Source: Tunturiibacter empetritectus (GTDB lineage: Bacteria; Acidobacteriota; Terriglobia; Terriglobales; Acidobacteriaceae). From it: a stretch of 64,000 nucleotides of DNA. The stretch's first letter is position 1. Each line of letters starts with the position of its first letter. The notes under the pieces were generated by a model, which saw only the letters and a list, made by a program, of their open reading frames with translations, had not been told where the DNA came from and ran no database searches. The translations under genes and the position numbers were made by a program. The stretch lies in assembly GCF_014201375.1 (NCBI RefSeq), contig NZ_JACHDZ010000001.1, forward strand, positions 661,206 to 725,205, written 5' to 3'. This document shows positions 18,348 to 26,725 of the stretch, one piece after another.

Positions 18348-18374
18348 GAAAGCCCGGCTGCGAACCGGGCTTTC
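18348..18374 (+). terminator. Rho-independent terminator candidate
   Basis: GAAAGCCCGG and CCGGGCTTTC form a perfect 10-bp stem around CTGCGAA, followed by a pyrimidine-rich TCTTCTCTTCTCTTATTTTAT run. It lies 187 bases beyond the uracil-DNA glycosylase gene and would end the long plus-strand operon running from lptC. Confidence 0.8.
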
Positions 18375-18678
18375 ATCTTCTCTTCTCTTATTTTATCGGA
18401 TTCTGGCTAACTGATACGCCACGTGAATCTCCTTGATTGACGCGGGTTTTCTCTGTTTCGGGGCTTGACAGCGAGTTTCTGGGCTATGGGCTGAGTTTCT
18501 TCGTTGGGGAGGGTGGAGGAATCAGGGCGTGGAGGAAATACAGGGATCTTGACGGATACCGCAGCATGAATCGGTTCGCCGCAACTGAGAGCAGTGGCCG
18601 CAATCCACTGCGCAACGAACGATGATGCCGTTCGTTGCTTCGGTCGAGATGACGGTGCCTGATGGAGGCGTTCGAGTT
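18375..18678. other. Gene-free stretch with a hairpin repeat end
   Basis: No credible gene. It contains a 10-bp perfect hairpin GCAACGAACG/CGTTCGTTGC (18612-18638) directly followed by CGGTCGAGATGACG. That last 14-mer recurs near 19766 on the other side of the RNase T2 gene, so both look like ends of an interspersed repeat family. Confidence 0.5.
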
Positions 18679-19365
18679 TTATGGCGGGGTGATGCGGACA
18701 GCGTTGGCTCGGCAGGAGCGGATGGGGCCGCATGGGGTGGGGTGGGCGGTCTTGTCGAGGCAGACCTCGACGGCGGTGAGGTAGTTGTTGCCGCAGCTGA
18801 TGGCGAGGCTGGCGGCGGGTATGGCCGGGTTCGCGGTCTGGAAGAGGTCGATGAGCTGGGCGGGGGTGAGCGAGATCTGATGGTCGAGCTGGGCGAGTGT
18901 CGGCGGGATGGTGACTGACTGGAAGGCAGTGCGGGCGAGGGTGAAGAAGGCGTCGGGCGAGAGGCCGGAGCAGGTGCCGTGGGTGCTCCACTCGTGACGG
19001 AGGAGGCCGGCGTCGGGGTAGATGTCGCGGTAGGTGGAGGGGTCGCGCGGGCCGTAGTCGGTGGAGCAGTTCTGAGGGTAGCCGCCGTTGGTGTTCTGGG
19101 GCCAGAGGCCGTGGAGGACGAAGGCGGGGCGCTGGGCGCACTCGGTTGCGGTGGGATGCGAGTGACAGAACTCGGGCGACCAAGAGAGATTCAGGAGGTA
19201 GTAGTCGAAGGCTTGCTCGCCAGTGGCGGCTTGGTCTGGAGATTGGCTTGGGAGCGCGGTGGCGTGGGGGCGGGGTGCGGGCTCGGGCGTGGGCTGAGGG
19301 TGCGGCTCGCAGGCGGCGAGGGGGAGAAGAAGGGCCAGCAGGACGGGTAGGGTGATCTTCTTCAT
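18679..19365 (-). CDS. Ribonuclease T2 family lipoprotein
   Basis: 228 residues. Signal peptide with lipobox LAAC (Cys19), then a Pro-rich spacer (20-45) and the RNase T2 fold. Both catalytic segments are intact: CAS-I 'FVLHGLWPQN' and CAS-II 'HEWSTHGTC', each with its active-site His, plus Glu in HEW. It should cleave RNA endonucleolytically via 2',3'-cyclic phosphates, anchored to a membrane facing the periplasm or outside. Cys pairs (FCHSHPTATEC, SCGNN, VCLDK, PCGPIRSC) suggest disulphides. It stands alone, flanked by repeat sequences on both sides. A role in nucleotide scavenging is inference. Confidence 0.9.
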   Translation of the reverse strand: MKKITLPVLLALLLPLAACEPHPQPTPEPAPRPHATALPSQSPDQAATGEQAFDYYLLNLSWSPEFCHSHPTATECAQRPAFVLHGLWPQNTNGGYPQNCSTDYGPRDPSTYRDIYPDAGLLRHEWSTHGTCSGLSPDAFFTLARTAFQSVTIPPTLAQLDHQISLTPAQLIDLFQTANPAIPAASLAISCGNNYLTAVEVCLDKTAHPTPCGPIRSCRANAVRITPP

Positions 19366-19443
19366 GGTGGGAGAAGCATATCAAGATGGTTGAGCGAGCG
19401 TGCAACATCCTGGCGCAGTATCTCGTGTTGTGTCTTAGACGCT

Positions 19444-19620
19444 GTCCTGCCGGACGGCCTCCTGCGCGGAGGGCGATCACTTCGTGATGGGTATACCCCT
19501 TCGGTTTGCGCTCCCGTTGGTCGCGAGGAAGATTGATTCCGACCAACGGGAGGACCACGCGAAGCTCTATAAAGGCGTGCGAACGCCCGCCCTCCGCGCA
19601 GGAGGGCCGTCCGGCAGGAC
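19444..19620. repeat. Palindromic interspersed element, copy B (177 bp)
   Basis: Ends GTCCTGCCGGACGGCC and GGCCGTCCGGCAGGAC. Internal order: TCACTTCGTGA hairpin, GTATACCCCTTCGGTT, the CTCCCGTTGGTCG/CGACCAACGGGAG stem, ACCACGCGAAGCTCTATAAA and GGCGTGCGAACGCC hairpin. Same orientation as the copy at 28630, opposite to the copy at 6219. Located upstream of the RNase T2 gene. Confidence 0.9.
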
Positions 19621-19632
19621 AGCTTGGACAAC

Positions 19633-19820
19633 TTCTTAGAAGCTGTCCAGAAATTCAAGAGATTTTTTAAGAGCTAACCGGCTTGCGACCTGATTTCAAG
19701 GAGAACAAGCGACTGCAAAGGCGAAATGCGGGGGTCTCTCCACTGCGCCGTGCGATAAGACCGCACGCCTCCGGTCGAGATGACGATCCATAAAGTTTCT
19801 GGACAGTTTCTTAGAAGCTG
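19633..19820. repeat. Second short element bounded by inverted repeats
   Basis: CTGTCCAGAAA (19643-19653) is the inverse of TTTCTGGACAG (19796-19806), and TTCTTAGAAGCTG occurs at both edges (19633 and 19808) as a direct repeat. The ~140 bases between include a GGTCTCTCCACTGCGC stretch and CGGTCGAGATGACG, shared with 18641. No reading frame. Together with the copy at 19444 it fills the 470-base gap between the RNase T2 and LssY_C genes. Confidence 0.6.
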
Positions 19821-19835
19821 ACCGCTTGTTCCGCT

Positions 19836-21002
19836 TCAGTGGTGGAGAACCATCGCTACTACGTTCCCATCGGAGTTGAACGTTCCTCCTGTTGCCGTCT
19901 TCGCCTCGTGCAGAGGATCCTTCGGCGTGATGTAGGCGGCTGCATCCAGCACTCCCGCGGCTGCAAAGCTCGATTGGATAAAGTCCCGCTCCTTGTCCAC
20001 CTCCGGATCGATGTGGTGTGTTATGCCGTTGTTCCTCTGATCCTTCTCGAGGCCCTCGTCGTGCGTCGAGGAGCCAACCCACACCGGCAGGCCGCCAGCG
20101 GTGCGCCCGGTGTCCCACACCCGCAGATGATGGCGGACGAAGGCGACGGTGATCGCGTCGCCACGCGCATAGCTCATGTCCTGCGGGCGGCCGAAGAGGT
20201 AGAGCGTGCTCATCGGCACCGCGGTGTAAGTCTTCTTGGAGAGGGTCGCCATGAGGCCATTCAGAACTGCCGCATTGTTGGTCCGGTCCACCTGCACCCA
20301 GCCTGCCGCGGTGAACGCCTTCTCGACTGCGTCCTTGGTGCCTACGATGCAGAAGTTCACCATGTCACCCGGATTACCTTGCGCATCGCCTACGCGCTGG
20401 GGTACGCCGTCGAGCAGCGCCGGGGTGAACAGCGCCGTCGCCTGCGAGACCGTCGTTTGCGAAACGGGCTTGGCCGCTGTGATCTTCAGCGACACTTTGT
20501 AGCTGCCCTGGGCGCCGACCTCCTTCGGCACATTGGCAGCAAGGAATAGCTCGCCGCCGGCCGGCACGGTCTGCTCCAACTGGCCGCCGATGGCAAACGG
20601 CACCGCTGCGTCGGCGCTGCCGATGCGCCCGATGAGCGCGCCTGCGTTTGCGCTGTCCAGGGGGAACTGGCGGAGAAGGTCCTTCCACCCGCGCGCGACT
20701 CCGGCTGGCGCTGAGGCGCGTGCGTCCCACAGGGTGAGCTGTCCGGTTGCGCCATAGCTCACTGTTTCTCCCGCGGCCACTGCGAAGCCCGCATCGGTCC
20801 AGTCTCCGCTGCCGGGAACGGTGATGCTGTAGCTTGCCTTGCGCGCGGAGGTCTGGGCTGCGGTGATCGTGGGCAGCGCAATCGGCGTTACGGTTCCGGG
20901 TGCGCTCGCGGCCTTTGAAGCCGCATCCTGCGCGGCCGAAACGATGCCACAGGCCAGCCATAGCGCGCATGAGAGTTCAAAGCGATAGCTCTTGATTTTC
21001 AC
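19836..21002 (-). CDS. Secreted LssY C-terminal domain protein
   Basis: 388 residues with a Sec signal (cleavage near residue 23, VSAAQ). Residues ~55-175 are beta-rich, with 'GSGDWTDAGFAVAAGETVSYGATGQL', which resembles LecA-like galactose-binding-like folds. The C-terminal ~190 residues ('GDMVNFCIVGTKDAVEKAFTAAGW', 'YLFGRPQDMSYARG', 'HHLRVWDTG', 'VGSSTHDEGLE') match the LssY_C domain, found at the end of a Legionella secretion-associated membrane protein and of unknown function. The combination suggests an exported carbohydrate-binding or envelope protein; this is inference. It is monocistronic. Confidence 0.75.
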   Translation of the reverse strand: MKIKSYRFELSCALWLACGIVSAAQDAASKAASAPGTVTPIALPTITAAQTSARKASYSITVPGSGDWTDAGFAVAAGETVSYGATGQLTLWDARASAPAGVARGWKDLLRQFPLDSANAGALIGRIGSADAAVPFAIGGQLEQTVPAGGELFLAANVPKEVGAQGSYKVSLKITAAKPVSQTTVSQATALFTPALLDGVPQRVGDAQGNPGDMVNFCIVGTKDAVEKAFTAAGWVQVDRTNNAAVLNGLMATLSKKTYTAVPMSTLYLFGRPQDMSYARGDAITVAFVRHHLRVWDTGRTAGGLPVWVGSSTHDEGLEKDQRNNGITHHIDPEVDKERDFIQSSFAAAGVLDAAAYITPKDPLHEAKTATGGTFNSDGNVVAMVLHH

Positions 21003-21106
21003 GTTTACATTCTAAGCACACGGATACTGCGCTGACATCAGTCATTCGACGGGAAGTGTTCGCGGCATGAGAGGCGGCGCGGGGTTGGAGAGGTTAAGCT
21101 GGAGAG

Positions 21107-23599
21107 ATGCCGCAGTTTTGTGATGTTGCTTTGCCGGTGCCGCTGGACCAGACGTTTACCTATGCGGTGAATGGGGTTGTTCCCGTGGTGGGGGCGCGGG
21201 TGCTGGTGCCGTTCAGCGGGCAGACGCTGATGGGCGTAGTGGTTCGGGTGCATGAGGATGCGCCGGCAGAGGGGTTTGAGATCAAGCCGGTGCAGCAGGT
21301 GTTGGATGATGCCGCGCTGCTGCCCGAGGAGTTGATGAAGCTGGCGACGTGGATTGCGTCGTACTATGTGGCTCCGCTCGGTGAGGTGCTGCGGGGGATG
21401 CTGCCGCTGGCGGCGGAGGTGAAGCGACACTTCTCTTATCGCATCGCTGAGGCCGGGCGGAAGGTGTTGTATGAGGGGGCGGTGAAGGGGTCGTCGCGGC
21501 GATCGAAGCTGACGGTGGAGGAACAGAATCGCGAGTACTCGGTGCTGAATTATCTGGAGGGGGGAGAGTCGGCGAAGATGTCGGCGCTGCGGTCGGCTAC
21601 GGGGGCAAATAAGGGGCTGCTGGAGGGGATGGTCAGGAAGAAATGGCTGGTGAGGGAGGCTGTGGCGGAGGAGCGGGATGCGCGGCGGCTGGAGAAGGTG
21701 GCGGTGCTGGTGACGGAGGCTCGGCTGGCGAAGCTGAATGAAAATCAGACAGCGATTCTGGCGGAGCTTGCGGCGGTGGGCGGGCGAATGCGGGTACGGG
21801 ATCTTCGGCTTAGCCTGACGCGCGCGGGAGTGCCTGAGTCTACGCTGGGAACGCTGGTGAAGCGCGGGCTGGTGGGGATAGAAGAGGTTGCGGAGGTGTT
21901 TCATCTGGGCGGCGTGGGCGCAGAGGGGAAGAAGCACGCGCATGAGCACGCTTTGAATGAAGCGCAGATGGAGGCGCTGGGGACGATTGCGGCGGCGATG
22001 GAGAAGGATGGGTTCAGGCCGCATCTGCTGTATGGGATTACGGGGAGTGGGAAGACCTCGGTTTATTTTGCCGCGATGCAGAGGGCGTTGGATGCGGGGA
22101 AGAGCGCGTTGCTGCTGGTGCCGGAGATTGGGTTGACGCCGGCGATGGCGGGACAGATGGTCGCGGCGTTTGGGGGCGAGGTGGCGTTGCTGCACTCGCA
22201 ACTGACCCCGGATGAGAGGGCGGAGCAGTGGCACAGGATTCGGCGAGGCGAGGCGAGGATCGTGGTGGGGACGCGGTCGGCGGTGTTTGCGCCGATGGTG
22301 GATCTGGGGCTGATCATCGTGGATGAGGAGCACGACTCGAGCTACAAGCAGGAGGAGACGCCGCGGTATCACGGGAGGGATGTGGCAGTGATGCGGGCGA
22401 AGCTGAATGAGGCCGTGGTGGTGCTGGGGTCGGCGACGCCGTCGCTCGAGAGCTGGGCGAATGCGGAGAAGGGCCGCTACGCGCTGGTAGAGATGCGTGC
22501 GCGGGTTGCGGACAGGCCGCTGCCGCTGGTGGAGCTGGTGGATATGCGGGAGGAGTTTCGCGAGACGGGGCAGGAGCAGATCTTTTCGCGGAGGCTGATG
22601 GAGGAGACGCAGGCTACGCTCGATCGCGGAGAGCAGGTGATTCTGTTGTTGAATCGGCGGGGGTACTCGTCGACGGTGCTGTGCCGGAGTTGTGGGGAGA
22701 AGATTGAGTGTGAGAACTGCGCGGTGTCGATGACCTATCACAAGCCGGTGAGCGGGAACGATGCGATTGCGCAGCCGGGTCAGAGGCTGGAGTGTCACTA
22801 CTGCGGGTCGCGGCGGTCGGTGCCGAAGGCTTGCCCGAAGTGCGAGAGTGAACATCTTTATTTTCTTGGGGTGGGTTCGCAGCAGGGGGAGGAGAGGCTG
22901 CAGGAGCTCTTTCCGACGGCGCGGATTGGGCGGATGGATCGCGATACCGTGCGCGGGAGGAGCGACATGGAGCGGCTGCTGGCGCGGCTGCACGGGGGCG
23001 AGATCAATCTGCTGGTGGGGACGCAGATGATCGCCAAGGGACATGACATTCACGGAGTTACGCTGGTGGGAGTGATTGGAGCGGACTTTCAGCTGGGGCT
23101 GCCGGACTTTCGCGCGGCGGAGCGGGTGTTTCAGTTGCTGACCCAGGTGTCAGGACGAGCGGGGCGTGGGGATCTGATCGGCAAGGTGCTGGTACAGACG
23201 TATCACCCGGATCACTATGCTGTTCAGTTCGCTGCGAAGCATGACTATCCGGGGTTTGTGGCGAAGGAGATGCAGTACCGGCGGTGGATGCATTATCCGC
23301 CGTTTGCTGTGTTGGCCAATGTGGTGATTCAGAGTGAGAAGCTGGAGGAGGCGACCGGATGGGCGGGGACGCTGGGGCGATGGTTCCAGAAGGCCCGGCT
23401 GGATAAGGTGCGGGTGCTGGGGCCGGCGGCGGCTCCGATTGTGCGGCTGAAGCGGATCTATCGGTACCACTTTGTGCTGAAGGCGGAGCGGCGGCAGGCG
23501 CTGAGCGAGACGCTGAGAGCGATGCTCGAGTATGCGGAGACGCAAGGAATCGCGCGCCGGAACCTGGTGGTCGACGTGGATGCGGTGCATCTGATGTGA
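21107..23599 (+). CDS. priA: Primosomal replication restart helicase PriA
   Basis: 830 residues. The N-terminal 3'-DNA-end-binding domain ('ALPVPLDQTFTY') is followed by Walker A GITGSGKTSVY (~residue 310), DEEH box 'IIVDEEHDSSYKQEETPRYHGRD' (~405), and zinc clusters CRSCGEKIECENC (~525) and CHYC/CPKC, then 'GTQMIAKGHDIHGVTLVG' and 'QVSGRAGRGD'. It reloads the replisome at stalled forks. Length is larger than E. coli (732), mainly through an insertion in the winged-helix region (~residues 125-270). Secure. Confidence 0.95.
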   Translation: MPQFCDVALPVPLDQTFTYAVNGVVPVVGARVLVPFSGQTLMGVVVRVHEDAPAEGFEIKPVQQVLDDAALLPEELMKLATWIASYYVAPLGEVLRGMLPLAAEVKRHFSYRIAEAGRKVLYEGAVKGSSRRSKLTVEEQNREYSVLNYLEGGESAKMSALRSATGANKGLLEGMVRKKWLVREAVAEERDARRLEKVAVLVTEARLAKLNENQTAILAELAAVGGRMRVRDLRLSLTRAGVPESTLGTLVKRGLVGIEEVAEVFHLGGVGAEGKKHAHEHALNEAQMEALGTIAAAMEKDGFRPHLLYGITGSGKTSVYFAAMQRALDAGKSALLLVPEIGLTPAMAGQMVAAFGGEVALLHSQLTPDERAEQWHRIRRGEARIVVGTRSAVFAPMVDLGLIIVDEEHDSSYKQEETPRYHGRDVAVMRAKLNEAVVVLGSATPSLESWANAEKGRYALVEMRARVADRPLPLVELVDMREEFRETGQEQIFSRRLMEETQATLDRGEQVILLLNRRGYSSTVLCRSCGEKIECENCAVSMTYHKPVSGNDAIAQPGQRLECHYCGSRRSVPKACPKCESEHLYFLGVGSQQGEERLQELFPTARIGRMDRDTVRGRSDMERLLARLHGGEINLLVGTQMIAKGHDIHGVTLVGVIGADFQLGLPDFRAAERVFQLLTQVSGRAGRGDLIGKVLVQTYHPDHYAVQFAAKHDYPGFVAKEMQYRRWMHYPPFAVLANVVIQSEKLEEATGWAGTLGRWFQKARLDKVRVLGPAAAPIVRLKRIYRYHFVLKAERRQALSETLRAMLEYAETQGIARRNLVVDVDAVHLM

Positions 23600-23682
23600 C
23601 GCATCGCGCTCAAGAAAATGTTGGGGAGGTTCTCGCAAACGAGTCCCGACTGCTGGTGCGCCGAGACTTAGGGTCGGATGCG

Positions 23683-23952
23683 TTAGTCGAGCAGATGAAG
23701 CTCTTTGCCAGGCTTGAAGCGGACTGCTTTGCCTGGGGCAATCGTGACCTCGGCGCCGGTCCTTGGGTTGCGGCCGATTCCGGTTTTGCGCGGCTTGACG
23801 GTAAAGACACCAAATCCGCGGAGTTCAATGCGGTCGCCCGCGATGAGAGTCGCCTTCATGCTTTCGAAGATCGCATCGACAGCCGACTCTGCTTTTGTCC
23901 TTGGAAGGCCGGTTCTTTCTACCACCCTCTGTATGAGATCCTGCTTAATCAT
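23683..23952 (-). CDS. HU/IHF-type DNA-bending protein
   Basis: 89 residues with the complete HU/IHF pattern: 'MIKQDLIQRVVERTGLPRTKAESAVDAIFE', 'ELRGFGVFTVKPRKTGIGRNPRTG' (DNA-binding arm with the key Pro) and 'AVRFKPGKEL'. The arm NPRTGAEV with IGRNP leans towards the IHF-alpha/HU-like group common outside proteobacteria. It bends and compacts DNA. It is read away from dcd; the gap of ~240 bases holds both promoters. Confidence 0.92.
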   Translation of the reverse strand: MIKQDLIQRVVERTGLPRTKAESAVDAIFESMKATLIAGDRIELRGFGVFTVKPRKTGIGRNPRTGAEVTIAPGKAVRFKPGKELHLLD

Positions 23953-24114
23953 CTGGGCCGCCCTTGGGCTGTAATTTGTTTGAAACTGAATGCTGACCTG
24001 GTAGTACGGTGATGGTAGAAACTCAAACTCCGATTGTCAACGATAGAACGCTACCGTAAGATGAAGAATCTAATGATGCAATGGGGCCTGGGAACTACCG
24101 CACCCAATTTACAC

Positions 24115-24150
24115 CCTTCTGCGACAATTAGGGATATCTACCTTCTGCGA
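24115..24150. promoter_or_regulatory. Direct repeat CCTTCTGCGA upstream of dcd
   Basis: CCTTCTGCGA occurs at 24115-24124 and 24141-24150, 26 bases start to start, about 45 bases before the dcd start and between divergent genes. Spacing near two or three helical turns could suit a dimeric regulator; no family can be named. Confidence 0.3.
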
Positions 24151-24193
24151 GAATGGAAGAAATTTCAAAAGCAGAGACCGAAGGGGCACCAGA

Positions 24194-24748
24194 GTGGCAA
24201 TTAAAAGCGACCGTTGGATTCGCCAGCAGGCGAACGAACACGGAATGATCTCTCCGTTCAGCGAAAAACAGGTTCGAGAGGGCGTTATTTCGTATGGACT
24301 TTCTTCGTATGGATACGATCTGCGGGTCTCTGACGAGTTCAAGATCTTTACCAACGTTAACAGCGCGATCATCGATCCGAAGGCGTTCGACGAGCGCTCG
24401 TTTGTGACGGTGCAGGCCGAGAGCGTAATCGTTCCGCCGAACTCGTTCGCGCTGGCGCGGTCGATCGAGTACTTCAAGATTCCTCGCGATGTGCTGACGA
24501 TCTGCGTGGGCAAATCAACCTACGCTCGATGCGGAATCATCGTGAACGTGACGCCATTCGAGCCGGAGTGGGAGGGGTTTGTGACGCTCGAGATCTCGAA
24601 CACAACGCCGCTGCCGGCGCGGGTGTACGCAAACGAAGGGCTCTGCCAGATCCTGTTCTTCCAGTCCGATGAGGTGTGTGAGGTCAGTTACGCGGACCGT
24701 AAAGGGAAGTACCAGAATCAGCAGGGAATCGTGCTGCCGAAGCTGTAG
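24194..24748 (+). CDS. dcd: dCTP deaminase
   Basis: 184 residues from a GTG with AAGGGG upstream. '[16 protein letters not shown]', '[21 protein letters not shown]', '[33 protein letters not shown]' and 'ICQILFF'-type ends are the Dcd trimer motifs, with the catalytic Glu in VTLEISN. It deaminates dCTP to dUTP, feeding dTMP synthesis. No sign of the bifunctional (dUTPase) version can be decided by eye. Confidence 0.94.
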   Translation: MAIKSDRWIRQQANEHGMISPFSEKQVREGVISYGLSSYGYDLRVSDEFKIFTNVNSAIIDPKAFDERSFVTVQAESVIVPPNSFALARSIEYFKIPRDVLTICVGKSTYARCGIIVNVTPFEPEWEGFVTLEISNTTPLPARVYANEGLCQILFFQSDEVCEVSYADRKGKYQNQQGIVLPKL

Positions 24749-24829
24749 AACGGCAGATCACGATTTTTCTTGAAGCGCTGAAGTCGGCCTACTAAATGCA
24801 TCACGTTGAGTAAAGGGGCTGCGCAGGCG

Positions 24830-25510
24830 ATGAAGGATGCCAAACAGAAGAAGGGGAAGAAGGCCGGGGGAGCTCTGCGCGTCGGCCTGGTGGCGGCGGA
24901 TCCGCTGCGGATCCTGGGATTGCAGACGATCTTTCCCGATGGCGGACCGGTGGAGGTGGTTCCACTGTCGGTTCCGGGCGCGCTCGATGCTTCGGGAGTG
25001 TCGCTGATCCTGATCGATTCGGCGTGCACGGATCACATCTTCGAGCTGCTGGCTACATTTCGCAGGACCCGGCCCCGCTTTCGGCTGATCGTGCTGGGGC
25101 TGGAGGAGGACCACGATCACATCCAACGCATCATCGGCGCCGGGGCGAAGGGCTACCTGGCCCATTCGGCGAAGGAGAGCGAGATTCGGATGGCTATCGA
25201 TGTGGTGCAGGATGGGTCGGTGTGGGCTCCGCGGAAGGTGCTGGCGCGGTTGCTGGAGTCGACTTCAACCGGAGCAGAGACGGCGGCTAAACCGGCGAAG
25301 GCGCCTAAGTTCACGCAGAGAGAGTTGCAGGTGCTGCGTCTGCTGGCTGCGGGACACCCGAACCCGGCGATCGGCCGGGAGCTTGGCATCGACGTGGGTA
25401 CGGTGAAGAAGCACGTAGGCAAACTGATGCGGAAGGTAGGAGTCGATAATCGCATCGCGCTGTCGGTTCAGGTGGTGAATCAGAAGCTGCTGCTGCGTCA
25501 GGTACCCTAA
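24830..25510 (+). CDS. LuxR/NarL-type response regulator with degenerate receiver
   Basis: 226 residues from the ATG at 24830; a TTG at 24806 in the same frame lacks a ribosome site. The receiver domain (~16-135) retains an Asp in 'LILIDSACTD' at the phosphorylation position, but only one Asp of the acidic pair remains ('VAADPLRILGL') and the usual Lys after GAKGYL is His (AHSA). Residues ~160-225 form a LuxR helix-turn-helix: 'FTQRELQVLRLLAAGHPNPAIGRELGIDVGTVKKHVGKLMRKVG'. It lacks a cognate histidine kinase here. Regulation may therefore be phosphorylation-independent (inference). Confidence 0.85.
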   Translation: MKDAKQKKGKKAGGALRVGLVAADPLRILGLQTIFPDGGPVEVVPLSVPGALDASGVSLILIDSACTDHIFELLATFRRTRPRFRLIVLGLEEDHDHIQRIIGAGAKGYLAHSAKESEIRMAIDVVQDGSVWAPRKVLARLLESTSTGAETAAKPAKAPKFTQRELQVLRLLAAGHPNPAIGRELGIDVGTVKKHVGKLMRKVGVDNRIALSVQVVNQKLLLRQVP

Positions 25511-25607
25511 ATTTCGTTACAGAATTTTGGCGGTTGCGACGTGCTGTTCTGACTCTGAGTTGTAAGTCCATGCCTGCCGTTAGTTAGTCAGATCTTCGCG
25601 CCAATTT

Positions 25608-25631
25608 CTTGTTTACTGTTAAGTAAACAAG
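25608..25631. promoter_or_regulatory. 9-bp perfect inverted repeat
   Basis: CTTGTTTAC TGTTAA GTAAACAAG, about 100 bases after the LuxR-type gene and about 300 before the SYLF gene. It is A+T-rich with no T-tract, so it looks more like an operator than a terminator. Confidence 0.45.
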
Positions 25632-25719
25632 AACTGCTCAAAGGTGTACCCACCTTCGTACCGTTGTGAGCGAAGGTAATGTGGGGCAAAGTACTACCAA
25701 GCAACACAGACCTGGGAGA

Positions 25720-25778
25720 GGGGTTGTAGAGATAGCGTCGGAGTTCTCCCGACATTATCTCTACAACCCCCATTTTTT
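25720..25778 (+). terminator. Strong long-stem terminator, possible end of a small RNA
   Basis: GGGGTTGTAGAGATA (25720-25734) pairs perfectly with TATCTCTACAACCCC (25756-25770). The loop itself can form GTCGG/CCGAC, and TTTTTT follows at 25773. It lies 210 bases beyond the LuxR-type gene and 154 before the next start. The distance from any gene end leaves room for an independent short transcript. Confidence 0.75.
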
Positions 25779-25931
25779 GCGTGTGTGTCGTTGTCTCGGC
25801 GTATTCTGGTCCCGTTCTGTTGGCGAGACAACTTAGAACGATTTCTCCTCATCGTATATATTGTTGGAAATAGGCAGCTTGGCGGGCCCCCTCCAAAATA
25901 CAGAAACGAAAGTGTGAAAGGGATAACGATA

Positions 25932-26633
25932 ATGCTAAAGAAGATTTCAGTGGCTTTGTGTGGTTTGGCGATGGTCGCCGGTTCTCTGTCGGCGCAGGCG
26001 GAGGGCGATAAGGCGAAGGTTGCGGAGCGTCTCAATGCTGCCACCCAGGTGCTTCACGAGATTATGGCGACCCCGGACAAGGCGATTCCGGGTGGCATTC
26101 TGTCAGGCGCATCGTGCGTAGTGGTGATTCCCAGCTACAAGAAGGGCGCGTTCGTTGTAGGCGCGCAGTATGGCCAGGGTGTCGCAACCTGCCGTACGCC
26201 AAGCGGAAAGTGGAGCGCTCCGGTGTGTGTTCAACTGGCCGGCGGCAGCTTCGGCTTTCAGATTGGCGGACAGGCGACGGACCTGGTTCTTGTTGCGATG
26301 AACCAGCAAGGTCTCCAGGACATGCTGAAGAATAAGTTCAAACTAGGTGCAGATGCTGCTGCAGCTGCAGGCCCGGTTGGCCGCAATGCGCAGGCAGGAA
26401 CGGACTGGAAGTTGAACGCTGAGTTCCTGAGCTACTCTCGCGCCAAGGGCTTGTTCGCCGGCATCAATCTGGATGGCACTGTGCTGTCGCAGAACCAGGA
26501 CGATACTCGCGCGCTGTATGGTTCGGACATCGGATTCGATCAGATCCTCGGCGGCAAGCAGGTTACGCCTGTTGAGGCTCGTCCCTTTGTGCGCACTGTG
26601 GCGAAGTACTTCGTCGTTGCCAAGAACCAGTAG
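25932..26633 (+). CDS. Secreted SYLF-domain lipid-binding protein
   Basis: 233 residues from the ATG at 25932 (AAAGGGAT upstream); the open frame further up has no matching features. Signal peptide with cleavage near AQA (residue ~23). The remainder is a SYLF/Ysc84-type domain: 'GILSGASCVVVIPSYKKGAFVVGAQYGQGVATCR', 'SFGFQIGGQATDLVLVAMNQQGLQDML', 'LSYSRAKGLFAGINLDGTVL'. Eukaryotic SYLF domains bind phosphoinositides; bacterial ones are exported and of unknown role. Monocistronic, after the long terminator. Confidence 0.9.
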   Translation: MLKKISVALCGLAMVAGSLSAQAEGDKAKVAERLNAATQVLHEIMATPDKAIPGGILSGASCVVVIPSYKKGAFVVGAQYGQGVATCRTPSGKWSAPVCVQLAGGSFGFQIGGQATDLVLVAMNQQGLQDMLKNKFKLGADAAAAAGPVGRNAQAGTDWKLNAEFLSYSRAKGLFAGINLDGTVLSQNQDDTRALYGSDIGFDQILGGKQVTPVEARPFVRTVAKYFVVAKNQ

Positions 26634-26725
26634 TGCATCTGTTGTTCGATTGCGGGGAGGGCGGCTTATTCGGCCGCCCTTTCTGTTTTTCCGGTGGCGA
26701 GGGTTGGAATCGGTAGACTAGAGGC

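Noticed and set aside
21038..23053. 671-codon antisense frame over priA
   Set aside because: Arg/His/Pro/Gln-rich shadow with no motif; the plus-strand PriA motifs are complete.
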